From Paenibacillus roseus (GTDB taxonomy: Bacteria; Bacillota; Bacilli; Paenibacillales; Paenibacillaceae): a stretch of DNA of 64,000 bases. Positions 33,976 to 43,052 of the stretch are shown one piece after another. The stretch spans positions 1 through 64,000 of the forward strand of contig NZ_JAELUP010000012.1 of the NCBI RefSeq assembly GCF_016424485.1. The letters are read 5' to 3'. The number at the start of each line of letters is the position of its first letter. The stretch's first letter is position 1. Under the pieces are notes generated by a model. The model saw nothing but the letters and a program-made list of their open reading frames with translations, had not been told where the DNA came from and ran no database searches. The translations under genes were made by a program, and so were the position numbers.

Positions 33976-34983
33976 ATGTCAAATCAACCGGTTAGATCGG
34001 TTGCGCAAGACAAGGAACTGGGTAAAATTCAAGCTGGTTCCAAAGGAAAGGATCGTCGTTGGATTAAAACGTTCTGGGAGCAATACAGCGTGGCCTTTGC
34101 ATTTATAATTTTGGTTGTGCTGGCTGCATTGATTAGCGATAGCTTTCTTTCCTTGGCTAATATCAAGAACGTCCTGCGGCAAATCTCAATTGTCGGGATT
34201 TTGTCCATTGGAATGACCTTTGTCATCTTACTCGGAGGCATCGATTTGTCAGTAGGATCGGTATTGGCAGTATCGGGGACGGTAGTGATGGCGGCCCAGG
34301 TCAATTACGGTCTGCCCATTCCGGTGTCCATCCTGCTAGGACTGGCTGCTGGCGCATTCATCGGGCTGATTAATGGATTATTAATTACATACGGGAAGAT
34401 TACGGCCTTTATTACCACCTTGGCCATGATGACCGTCGCCCGTTCTGTTGCGCTATATTATGCAGATGCGGGGGCAATCTCCGGCAGCAGTTCGGCTTAC
34501 AGCAAGATCGGCAATGCTTATTTGTTAGGAATTCCGGTTCCGGTCATAATCTTCGCGGTTACGGCTCTCCTCGGATATGTCCTTTTAGAGAAAACAGTCT
34601 TCGGTCGGCGTATCTATGCGGTCGGAGGCAATTTGCAGGCTGCACGCTTGTCTGCGGTGCCGGTTTTCCGAATTACGATTTTGACTTACGTGATTTGTGG
34701 ATTAACGGCATCAATCGGAGCCGTCATCGAGACGGCCAGGTTGAATTCCGTCTCTACCTCAAGTTCCGGCTACATGTATGAGTTGGATGCAATCGCAGCC
34801 GTTATCATTGGCGGAACGAGTCTGGCTGGAGGTCGGGGACGCCTGGTTGGCACTATATTCGGTATTTTGATTTTAGGTGTACTTAGCAACATCTTAAATC
34901 TGGTGAATATTTCTCCTTATATCCAGGGGGTGGTCAAAGGCGCCATCATTTTAACTGCTGTCATGCTGCAAAAACGGGATTAA
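33976..34983 (+). CDS. Sugar ABC importer, permease (RbsC-like)
   Basis: A 335-residue permease with about ten membrane helices after a 35-residue charged N-terminus. The segments FVILLGGIDLSVGSVLAVSG and IGGTSLAGGRGRLVGT are the family hallmarks. It should dimerise to form the channel of the RbsABC-type importer. The gene lies 35 nt behind the ATPase gene with GAGAGGGG as ribosome site. Confidence 0.94.
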   Translation: MSNQPVRSVAQDKELGKIQAGSKGKDRRWIKTFWEQYSVAFAFIILVVLAALISDSFLSLANIKNVLRQISIVGILSIGMTFVILLGGIDLSVGSVLAVSGTVVMAAQVNYGLPIPVSILLGLAAGAFIGLINGLLITYGKITAFITTLAMMTVARSVALYYADAGAISGSSSAYSKIGNAYLLGIPVPVIIFAVTALLGYVLLEKTVFGRRIYAVGGNLQAARLSAVPVFRITILTYVICGLTASIGAVIETARLNSVSTSSSGYMYELDAIAAVIIGGTSLAGGRGRLVGTIFGILILGVLSNILNLVNISPYIQGVVKGAIILTAVMLQKRD

Positions 34984-35043
34984 ACGCTTTTCAATTCAAT
35001 CTACTTCATTTAATCAATTCACTTCACTTAAGGGGGATTTAAC

Positions 35044-36141
35044 ATGTTGAAAGTCAAGAAAAATAAGACATGGATGTTAAGTGTAATGGTCATCACAGGA
35101 ATTCTGATGTTGATGCTGTCGGCTTGCTCAAACAATTCAAACACGTCTGCAACTTCAACTACTTCAACCACCAACCAATCGGAAACGCCGAAGTCAAACG
35201 ATACAACGTCAGCCCAAAGCTCAGACGAATCAAGTGGCAAGAAATACAAGCTCGGCATCTCCGTACCGTCGGCCGACCACGGCTGGATGGGCGCGTTGGT
35301 CGCTAATACGAAGACGGAAGCCGAGAAGCATCCGAACATTGAATATTTCTTGTATACGGCCAAAGATCCGGCCAAGCAAACTTCGGATATCGAGGATCTG
35401 ATTACCAAGAAAGTCGATGCTATCGTCATGTTGCCGATCGAGTCTGCAGCGCTCACGCCAGTAGCGGATAAAATTGCCAACGCCAACATTCCACTGATCG
35501 TTATCGACCGGGCGATTAACTCGGAGAACTACCGGACTTACATCGGCGGGGACAACTATGGTATCGGTCACGGCGACGCGGTTTACCTGGTAGAGCAATT
35601 GAAAAAGACGAAAGGAAAGGCGGAAGGGAAGGTCATCGAAATCTCCGGCGTTCCGTCTACAGTTACGGATTTGCGCAGTAAAGGATTCCGCGACTATATC
35701 CAAAACTACCCTGGCATTCAAATTATCGCTTCTCAGCCAGGAGACTTTACTCGTGAAAAAGCGCTCAAGGCTACAGAAAATATTTTGCAAGCCAACAAAG
35801 AGATCGATGCTGTCTATTCCCAAGATGATGATATGACTGTCGGCATCGTGCAAGCGATTCGTGATGCCGGACGCGAGAATGAGATGTTTATTGTTAGCTC
35901 GGGCGGTATGAAGGAAATTTATCAAATGATGAAAGAAAAACAAAAGCCGGAAGTCATCGTATCGTTGACGTACTCCCCGACAATGAGCGGAACGGCTGTG
36001 AATCTGGCTACGAAGATTTTGGAAGGCAAAGGACTGGAAGGCTTCTGGGAGAAGAGCGTACCTCACAGCATCGTGCTGGAAGCTACACCGGTTACGCCTG
36101 AAAACGTAGATCAATTCTACAATCCGGATGCGAAATACTAA
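35044..36141 (+). CDS. Sugar ABC importer, substrate-binding lipoprotein
   Basis: A 365-residue RbsB-type (periplasmic-binding-protein-like, type 4) lipoprotein. The signal peptide ends in LMLSACSN, where the Cys is lipidated. A Ser/Thr-rich linker follows (~res 25-60), then the two-lobed domain, which begins KLGISVPSADHGWMG and contains IGGDNYGIGHGDAVYL and VYSQDDDMTVG. It captures a sugar outside the membrane; the identity is not readable. It sits third in the operon, 60 nt behind the permease. Confidence 0.93.
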   Translation: MLKVKKNKTWMLSVMVITGILMLMLSACSNNSNTSATSTTSTTNQSETPKSNDTTSAQSSDESSGKKYKLGISVPSADHGWMGALVANTKTEAEKHPNIEYFLYTAKDPAKQTSDIEDLITKKVDAIVMLPIESAALTPVADKIANANIPLIVIDRAINSENYRTYIGGDNYGIGHGDAVYLVEQLKKTKGKAEGKVIEISGVPSTVTDLRSKGFRDYIQNYPGIQIIASQPGDFTREKALKATENILQANKEIDAVYSQDDDMTVGIVQAIRDAGRENEMFIVSSGGMKEIYQMMKEKQKPEVIVSLTYSPTMSGTAVNLATKILEGKGLEGFWEKSVPHSIVLEATPVTPENVDQFYNPDAKY

Positions 36142-36188
36142 TCATTAATTATTAATCATTATAATCTATGAAGAAAGGAAGGAACGCA

Positions 36189-37151
36189 ATGAAATCAGGT
36201 GTATTCACTGTATTGTTTGGCCAATCCCCCCTGGAACAAGCACTTGATAAAATCCAGGAGGCGGGATTGCAGGCGGTGGAGCTGGGGACCGGGGGATACC
36301 CCGGTAACACCCACTGCAATCCCGGCGTCCTGCTTGACAATCAGCAAGAACTTGTCCGCTTGAAGGAATCGATTGAACAAAGGGGACTTGAGATCAGCGC
36401 GCTGAGCTGTCATGGCAATCCTTTGCATCCGAATAAGGAGGTTGCACAGCAGCATCATAACGACTTCGTCCAAACGGTTCGCCTGGCAGAGGCCTTGGGT
36501 GTTGAAACAGTGGTAACGTTCTCGGGGTGCCCTGGGGATTCCGAACATGCCAAGTATCCTTCCTGGTCTACCTGCGCCTGGCCGCCGGATTTTCTGGAGG
36601 TATCCGCCTGGCAGTGGTCCGAGAAGGTACTGCCTTATTGGCGGGAGCAATCGGACTTCTGCAGGCAGCATGGCGTCAGGGTAGCGATTGAGGCGCATCC
36701 GGGCTTTGTCGTTTACAACACGGAAACGGCATTGCGGCTCAGAGCAGAGACGGGAAGCAATATTGGGGTCAACTTCGATCCGTCCCATCTGTACTGGCAA
36801 GGAATGGACCCTGTGGAGTGCATTAAACAACTCGGCAGCACCATCTACCACGTCCATGCCAAGGATACGTCTATCGACAAACGCAATACAGCGTTGAATG
36901 GCGTTCTCGATTTAAAACCGTATGATCAGGAATTGGATCGTTCCTGGATTTTCAGGACGATCGGCTATGGTCACGGACTTCAGGAATGGCAAGACATTAT
37001 CAGCGCACTGACCAAAGTCGGTTATGACGGAGTCATCAGCATCGAACATGAAGACGGCTTGATGTCGGTAGACGAAGGCTTCCAGAAAGCTGCCCGCTTT
37101 TTGAATCAGGCTTTAATCAGAGAAAAAGCCGGGGAGATGTGGTGGGCATGA
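36189..37151 (+). CDS. Sugar phosphate isomerase/epimerase (TIM barrel)
   Basis: A 320-residue protein of the xylose isomerase-like TIM-barrel superfamily. The metal ligands expected for the family are visible: Glu in VAIEAHPG, Asp and His in VNFDPSHL, His in IYHVHAKDT and Glu in ISIEHEDGL. Relatives are isomerases, epimerases, dehydratases (IolE, IolI) or act on 3-keto sugars. Next to a Gfo/Idh dehydrogenase and a ThuA protein, a role in oxidised sugar or polyol breakdown is plausible. The ATG at 36189 follows AAGGAAGG. Confidence 0.85.
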   Translation: MKSGVFTVLFGQSPLEQALDKIQEAGLQAVELGTGGYPGNTHCNPGVLLDNQQELVRLKESIEQRGLEISALSCHGNPLHPNKEVAQQHHNDFVQTVRLAEALGVETVVTFSGCPGDSEHAKYPSWSTCAWPPDFLEVSAWQWSEKVLPYWREQSDFCRQHGVRVAIEAHPGFVVYNTETALRLRAETGSNIGVNFDPSHLYWQGMDPVECIKQLGSTIYHVHAKDTSIDKRNTALNGVLDLKPYDQELDRSWIFRTIGYGHGLQEWQDIISALTKVGYDGVISIEHEDGLMSVDEGFQKAARFLNQALIREKAGEMWWA

Positions 37152-38305
37152 AACCGGAAATTCGCTTGGGAATGGTCGGCTATAAATTTATGGGCAAGGC
37201 GCATAGCCATGCCTACCGGGATGTCGGGATGTTTTTCGACATGGATGCCAAGGTGACGATGAGAGCGATCTGCGGTCGCGATGAGGAAGCGGTCAAGCAG
37301 GCTGCGGAGCGACTTGCATGGGAATCGTACGAAACCGATTATATGGCATTGATCAAACGGGACGACATTGATGTCATCGATGTGAATGCGCCGAGCAATG
37401 CCCACAAGGACATTGTGCTGGCTGCGGCCAGGGCGGGCAAGCATGTCCTTTGCGAGAAGCCGCTTGCGCTCAACCTGGAGGACGCAAGGGAGATGCTTCA
37501 AGTAGTAAAGGAGGCCGGAGTCAAACACGGCATCTGCTTCAATTACCGCTTCCTGCCATCCATTCAACTGGCTAAGCAAATCATTGAAGAAGGCAGATTA
37601 GGGGAAATTCATCATTATCGTGCAGTCTATTTGCAGGATTGGCTGGTCGACCCGGATTTCCCACTGGCCTGGAGGCTGCAGAAAGAAGTGGCGGGCTCCG
37701 GCTCGCACGGTGATTTGAATGCCCACTGCATTGATTTGGCCCATTATCTCATTGGAGAATTCGATCAGGTCATTGGCGTGAACCGGACCTTCGTCAAGCA
37801 GCGTCCGATTCCTGCATCCATGAACGGGCTTACCGCTCAAGCGTCCTCCGAATACGGAGATGTCACGGTAGACGACGCGACAGTATTTCTGGCGCAATTC
37901 GCAAACGGTGCGATCGGCTCGTTCGAAGCGACCCGGTTTGCATCGGGATGGAAAAACGGCAACCTGTTTGAAATTAACGGCAGCAAAGGCTCCATTCGTT
38001 TTAACCTGGAACGGCTCAACGAACTGGAGGTATTCTTTCGCGACGACCCACCCCATCTCCAGGGCTACCGCACTATTATGGTAACGGAGGGCGTTCACCC
38101 TTATGTCGCCAATTGGTGGCCTCCGGGTCATACGATCGGGTATGAGCACGGCTTCGTGCATCTGGCTTATGAGTTTATGCAAGCAATTGCAAATGATAAG
38201 CCGTTTTCTCCTGATTTTGAAGACGGTGTTCGCTGCCAGGAAGTGCTCGAAGCGGTAGACCGCTCAATTGTGGAACGCAGATGGGTATCAGTAGCGGAAG
38301 TCTGA
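37148..38305 (+). CDS. Gfo/Idh/MocA-family oxidoreductase
   Basis: A 385-residue NAD(P)-dependent sugar or polyol dehydrogenase. The N-terminal Rossmann domain starts RLGMVGYKFMGKAHS, CEKPLAL (~res 101-107) holds the catalytic Lys of the EKP motif, and the C-terminal alpha/beta domain contains GDLNAHCIDLAHYL with the expected Asp and His residues. It would oxidise or reduce a hydroxyl at a sugar ring. The ATG at 37148 overlaps the isomerase stop (ATGA), so translation is coupled. GTG codons at 37139 and 37142 are alternative starts. Confidence 0.9.
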   Translation: MKPEIRLGMVGYKFMGKAHSHAYRDVGMFFDMDAKVTMRAICGRDEEAVKQAAERLAWESYETDYMALIKRDDIDVIDVNAPSNAHKDIVLAAARAGKHVLCEKPLALNLEDAREMLQVVKEAGVKHGICFNYRFLPSIQLAKQIIEEGRLGEIHHYRAVYLQDWLVDPDFPLAWRLQKEVAGSGSHGDLNAHCIDLAHYLIGEFDQVIGVNRTFVKQRPIPASMNGLTAQASSEYGDVTVDDATVFLAQFANGAIGSFEATRFASGWKNGNLFEINGSKGSIRFNLERLNELEVFFRDDPPHLQGYRTIMVTEGVHPYVANWWPPGHTIGYEHGFVHLAYEFMQAIANDKPFSPDFEDGVRCQEVLEAVDRSIVERRWVSVAEV

Positions 38306-38310
38306 GCATT

Positions 38311-38350
38311 CGATTGTTACTGCACTTGTAAAAGAAAGCGGTAACAATCG
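38311..38350 (+). terminator. Hairpin after dehydrogenase gene
   Basis: CGATTGTTAC (38311-38320) pairs perfectly with GTAACAATCG (38341-38350). There is no proper T-run, so it may be a partial terminator between the sugar operon and the ThuA gene. Confidence 0.5.
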
Positions 38351-38412
38351 AAGCTTTAATCTCAAAGTTGGCTAATGTTCAAATTCCATTTCACTAAGGA
38401 GGAAACTATTGC

Positions 38413-41400
38413 ATGAGACGACGGCGTTCTATTGTAAACTCATTGTGGGCATTCATGATGTTGTGCTCTACGATCTTGTTACCGCTCAGCACTTTCGTCA
38501 ATAACGGAACAGCGCTCGCGCATGATGGTGAAGATCATGGTGTATCGCACAGAATTTTGGCAGTCACGAAGACGACAGGCTTTCGTCACGCGTCGATTGA
38601 TCAAGGGGCTAAAATTGCGCTTCCCGAGATGGGGAGAAAATACAATTTTACGGTCGACTTTACGGAAAATGTAGCCGATCTGAATGCGGCTAATCTTTCC
38701 AAATATGACGTTGTATTTTTTGTCAACACGACTGGTAATTTCAGTGAATGGGGAATGACGAATCAACAGAAGCAGGACCTCATGAACTTTATCAAATCGG
38801 GCAAGGGCTTCGTGGGAGCACATGCCGCCACGGATACCGGTTATGATTGGCCGGAATACGGTGAATTGACCGGGGCATACTTCGACAATCATCCATGGAC
38901 GCAGACGGTTACCTTTAACGTAGAAGACACCAACCATCCGGCGACTTCCCATCTGAATGGTTCCTGGACCGCGCTCGAGGAAGTATACTACTTTAAAGAA
39001 AACCCTCGCGATAAAGGCAAGCACATCCTGCTAAGCCTGGATTTGAACAGCAATGGCGTTACGGGAGGTCTTACAGAAGATCGTCCAACCGCTTGGTGCA
39101 GCCCGGTATCTGAAGGAAGAATGTTCTACACCGGATTAGGTCATCATCCGGAAACCTGGTTTAATGAAGACTTCCAATTGCATCTGCTTGGCGGCCTCAA
39201 ATACGCATGGGGAGAGGCTCAAGATACAGATTGCGACCAACCCTCCAAGAAGCCAGGTGTGCAAAAGGTACCGCTTGTAAAGGAAACCATTGCAAGCCCA
39301 ACCGGTTTGGAAATTTCAAAGAACGGCACAATCTTTGTAATCAGTCTTTTTGGCAAAGTATACACGGTAACCCAAGAAGGGGATGCAAAGGAAATTTTGA
39401 ATATTCCGACAAATACGGAAGGCGAGCACGGCTTGATGGGGATTGCCCTTGATCCCGACTATGAGACCAACAATTACGTTTATCTATACTATACCAATCC
39501 GGTTAAACCTACGCCCGGAAAACTAACCAACCATCTTTCCCGATTCAAGTTCGAGAACGGCACGCTCAAGTCCGAGCAGAAGTTGCTCGATGTCCCGACG
39601 GACGTTACCTGCTGTCACCAAGCCGGATATTTGAAATTCGGTCCGGACGGCAAGCTGTATTTAACTATCGGGGACAACTTGACACCTACTCAAGGACCGC
39701 AGGTTGGTGCGATTCAAACATCCCAGAACCTCGATGACATGCGGGGTAAAATTCTTCGTATCAACAAAGACGGTTCCGCTCCTAGCGATAACCCGTTCTA
39801 CACGGGACAAGGCGGCGCCAGGGATTATATTTATGCCTGGGGATTCCGAAACCCTTACCGTATTTCCTTCGATACCACCAAGTCGCATGGTAAATTTATT
39901 ATTTATGAAGGCGATGTAGGCCCGGATGGTACCTTCGCCAACGGGGCTAACGGAGATTATGACGAATTCAATGCGGTCACTGCTCCGGGTCAAAACTTCG
40001 GATGGCCGTATGGTATTGGCGATAAGGTATATAACAAAAGAGACTTCGTCGGAGCCACTCATTATAACCAAATTGACGACGCTGTATTTGCCGAGAAATT
40101 CGCACAGACCAAAAAACCGATTGCCTTCTACGCATATCCAAAAGATCCGGTCTGGGGAGAAAACGGAAGAACTGCTTTGGCGGGGCCGGTCTACGATTAC
40201 ACAGGACCTGATGCTATTCCCGGATTGAAGAACAAACTGTTGGTCTACGATTTTGCAAGAAACTGGATTAAAGCTATCACTACTGATGATGACGGTGAAG
40301 TTGAGAAGGTGGAGGACTTCCTGTCCGGCTTGTATGCTCCGATTGATATGAAGGTGGGGCCGGACGGAGCCTTGTATGTCGTGGAGTTCGGCAAGTCCTG
40401 GGAAGCAGACTCCGAAGATGGTATCACCAAAATATTCTATGGACAACTGCATCGTAATCCGGTTATTAAGGCAAAAGTAAGCGCAACATCTGGAAAAACT
40501 CCGCTTACGGTTACATTCGATACAACGGGAACGAAAGATCTGGATGGAGATACTCTCTCCTATGAATGGGAATTCGGTGATGGCGGCACATCCACGGATC
40601 CGAACCCATCCCATACGTATACGGCGAGCGGCTCCTATGAAGTCACATTAAAGGTGACAAACGGAGCGGGGAAAGCATCGGTATGGAACACCACGATTGT
40701 CGCCGGCAATACGGCTCCTGTCGTGAAAATTACTTACCCGCCTAACGGAAAGTTCTTTACCAACGGGGAAACGATCACGGCAACTGCGCGTGCGAGCGAT
40801 GAAGAGGACGGGGAAATTGCCTGCGGAGACATTCATTGGTCTGTGAACTTGCTGCACGATGCGCATTACCATCCGTTCGAGAGTCAAACCGGTTGTTCGG
40901 CGCCTATTACCTTGTTTGATGACGGTCATGGTCCGGAAGCCAAAATATCTTGGAACATTGCGGCTACTGTAACGGACAAAGGCGCGCCTAATACAGTACC
41001 GTTAACTGCTTCCGATTCCGTTACCTTCAGGAATAAACGTGTTCATGCTGCGGATTTTGATGCCACGGGAGGCGGCAGTCCAACTTCCCTTGACAACCAG
41101 GGCGTTAAGAAGGAGAACACCTCTGATATTTACGGGGGCCAAAACATCGGTTTTACAGATCCAAATGATTGGTTGATGTTCAAGCATCTTGATATTAAAA
41201 ATCTCAAAAAATTATATTTCCGGTTAGCTTCTGATTACAGCGGCTTAAATGTTGAGGCGCGGTTGGATAGTCCGACCGGGGAGAAAATCGCAACAGCCAA
41301 AGCTAATTCAACAAGAGGCTGGCAGAACTGGACCACAATTAGCAGCGATGTCACCCATACGACTCACGGTGCAGGAGATCAGTCAGATTTCCATGATGTG

Positions 41401-42960
41401 TACATTGTCTTCCCTGACGGCGGGAACAATCTCAACTGGCTTCAGTTCAGCTTCGATGGGGACGCTGCGCCTACGGAGTCGATTGTTTGCAACAATGACA
41501 AATGCAACAGTTCAGAAAACCCAAATACGCCTCCCGACACGACGGGTGCGTATAGCCGGTCAGGATGGACAGCAATCGCAAGTAACGGTTCCAAGCCGAA
41601 TGAGGGAATCGATGGCAAGCAAGAAACTCGCTGGACAACAGAGAAGGACGCAGAGCCAGGTATGTGGTACCAGATTGATATGGGCAAAGTCCAAAAAGTG
41701 AACCGCGTCCTGATCGATCACGGGTCACATTGGCCAACATCGGAAGCAAGCAGTCATCCGGACTATTTCCGGGGATACGATCTGATGGTATCGACGGACG
41801 GTCAAACATGGACGACTGTTGCGAGCAAAGACACTAGCTGGAATAAACTGGTTGCGGATGAAACCTTCCAGGCGGTGGATGCACGGTATATCAAAATACT
41901 GAATAAAGGCAGCGCTCAAGGCTATTGGCTCTCTATTCATGAAATGTATGCGTTCCCGCCAAGTTCCAAAGCTTCTTGGACATTTACGCACTCTCCGCGA
42001 GGAGGCGATGATACAAGCTCTCCTTCAGATGTAAAGCATGTCATCGACGGAATTCTGAGCACACGATGGGATTCAGGCGCTTTCCAAGAACCAGGACAGT
42101 GGTTCCAGGTTAACATGGGAGCGGTCAAAACCATCAACGAGGTCATCATTGACGCCTCCGGGCATCCGTCAGATTACCCGCGAGGATACGTAATTGAAGT
42201 ATCGAAGGACGGACAAAGCTGGAGCAAAGTGGCTGAGAATGCAAATAACACAGTGGTTAAAATCGTCGCTTCCTTCCCTGCCGTTAAAGCGCAATTTGTC
42301 AAAATTACGCAAACTGGAAGTGCACCAGCCAACTGGTGGTCGATCAACGAGCTGGATATTAAAGAAACGAATGACCCTGTTGCCGCATTTGAGCCTGTAC
42401 TAAGCACGGATCTCACCGGAAGAATTCTTGAGGCCGGCGATGAAGTAAAAGTTACGGTAGCTGCTCATGGCGCTACGGATTTGTACGCGTCCAAACTGCT
42501 GCTCACTTATGATTCCGATAAACTTGAGTATGTCAGCAGTGCGATTAACGATCAGTTTGGTCGCGAAGGCAACAACGCGCTCTTGTTCGCGAAGAACGTA
42601 AATGGCAAGCTTTCCATAGCATTGACTGCCCTTGGGGACACTCCTGGCCGCAGCGGTGATATCGCTTTAGTGGACATTACGTTCAAAGTGAAGGGCGACG
42701 GAAACACAACATTAATAAGAGGAAGCGAGTTCTCGGATGCCAACGGCAATCTGGTGACCGTGACCGAGGATAAAACATTTGCAATCAGACTGTCCAGCGC
42801 TGACGTCAACCAGGACGGCAAAGTCAATATCACCGACCTCACCCTGGTAGCAAAAGCCTATGGCAAAACCACATTTGACCCTAGACTGGACATTAATCAC
42901 GACGGCAAAATCAATATCGAGGATATTTCGTTTGTCGCCAGAAAAGTGCTCGAATCTTAA
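38413..42960 (+). CDS. Secreted ThuA / PQQ-dehydrogenase-like protein with cohesin and dockerin
   Basis: A 1,515-residue exported protein. In order: signal peptide (~1-37), ThuA domain (~45-275; GAHAATDTGYDWPEYGELTG), a six-bladed glucose/sorbosone dehydrogenase (GSDH)-type propeller (~285-680; GEHGLMGIALDP, FGPDGKLYLTIGDN, WGFRNPYRISFD), PKD domain (~684-766; WEFGDGGTS), Ig-like domain (~770-875), CBM6-like domain (~876-1016), two F5/8-type C (discoidin) domains (~1044-1180, 1184-1316), a cohesin-like domain (~1324-1459) and a dockerin with two calcium loops (DVNQDGKVNITD, DINHDGKINIED). It is a putative extracellular sugar oxidase bound to glycans and to a protein scaffold. PQQ use is family inference. 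The RBS is AAGGAGG. Confidence 0.88.
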   Translation: MRRRRSIVNSLWAFMMLCSTILLPLSTFVNNGTALAHDGEDHGVSHRILAVTKTTGFRHASIDQGAKIALPEMGRKYNFTVDFTENVADLNAANLSKYDVVFFVNTTGNFSEWGMTNQQKQDLMNFIKSGKGFVGAHAATDTGYDWPEYGELTGAYFDNHPWTQTVTFNVEDTNHPATSHLNGSWTALEEVYYFKENPRDKGKHILLSLDLNSNGVTGGLTEDRPTAWCSPVSEGRMFYTGLGHHPETWFNEDFQLHLLGGLKYAWGEAQDTDCDQPSKKPGVQKVPLVKETIASPTGLEISKNGTIFVISLFGKVYTVTQEGDAKEILNIPTNTEGEHGLMGIALDPDYETNNYVYLYYTNPVKPTPGKLTNHLSRFKFENGTLKSEQKLLDVPTDVTCCHQAGYLKFGPDGKLYLTIGDNLTPTQGPQVGAIQTSQNLDDMRGKILRINKDGSAPSDNPFYTGQGGARDYIYAWGFRNPYRISFDTTKSHGKFIIYEGDVGPDGTFANGANGDYDEFNAVTAPGQNFGWPYGIGDKVYNKRDFVGATHYNQIDDAVFAEKFAQTKKPIAFYAYPKDPVWGENGRTALAGPVYDYTGPDAIPGLKNKLLVYDFARNWIKAITTDDDGEVEKVEDFLSGLYAPIDMKVGPDGALYVVEFGKSWEADSEDGITKIFYGQLHRNPVIKAKVSATSGKTPLTVTFDTTGTKDLDGDTLSYEWEFGDGGTSTDPNPSHTYTASGSYEVTLKVTNGAGKASVWNTTIVAGNTAPVVKITYPPNGKFFTNGETITATARASDEEDGEIACGDIHWSVNLLHDAHYHPFESQTGCSAPITLFDDGHGPEAKISWNIAATVTDKGAPNTVPLTASDSVTFRNKRVHAADFDATGGGSPTSLDNQGVKKENTSDIYGGQNIGFTDPNDWLMFKHLDIKNLKKLYFRLASDYSGLNVEARLDSPTGEKIATAKANSTRGWQNWTTISSDVTHTTHGAGDQSDFHDVYIVFPDGGNNLNWLQFSFDGDAAPTESIVCNNDKCNSSENPNTPPDTTGAYSRSGWTAIASNGSKPNEGIDGKQETRWTTEKDAEPGMWYQIDMGKVQKVNRVLIDHGSHWPTSEASSHPDYFRGYDLMVSTDGQTWTTVASKDTSWNKLVADETFQAVDARYIKILNKGSAQGYWLSIHEMYAFPPSSKASWTFTHSPRGGDDTSSPSDVKHVIDGILSTRWDSGAFQEPGQWFQVNMGAVKTINEVIIDASGHPSDYPRGYVIEVSKDGQSWSKVAENANNTVVKIVASFPAVKAQFVKITQTGSAPANWWSINELDIKETNDPVAAFEPVLSTDLTGRILEAGDEVKVTVAAHGATDLYASKLLLTYDSDKLEYVSSAINDQFGREGNNALLFAKNVNGKLSIALTALGDTPGRSGDIALVDITFKVKGDGNTTLIRGSEFSDANGNLVTVTEDKTFAIRLSSADVNQDGKVNITDLTLVAKAYGKTTFDPRLDINHDGKINIEDISFVARKVLES

Positions 42961-42965
42961 TCGTC

Positions 42966-43010
42966 GGAATACCAGTCCCAGCCCTAACTCTGGGCTGGTA
43001 TTCCTTTCCT
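42966..43010 (+). terminator. Terminator after ThuA protein
   Basis: GGAATACCAG (42966-42975) pairs perfectly with CTGGTATTCC (42995-43004), with an inner CCCAG-CTGGG helix, then TTTCCT. Confidence 0.75.
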
Positions 43011-43052
43011 AGGTGCAGAGCGCCCAAGTCAAGGACAGTGGGAGGATAAGGA

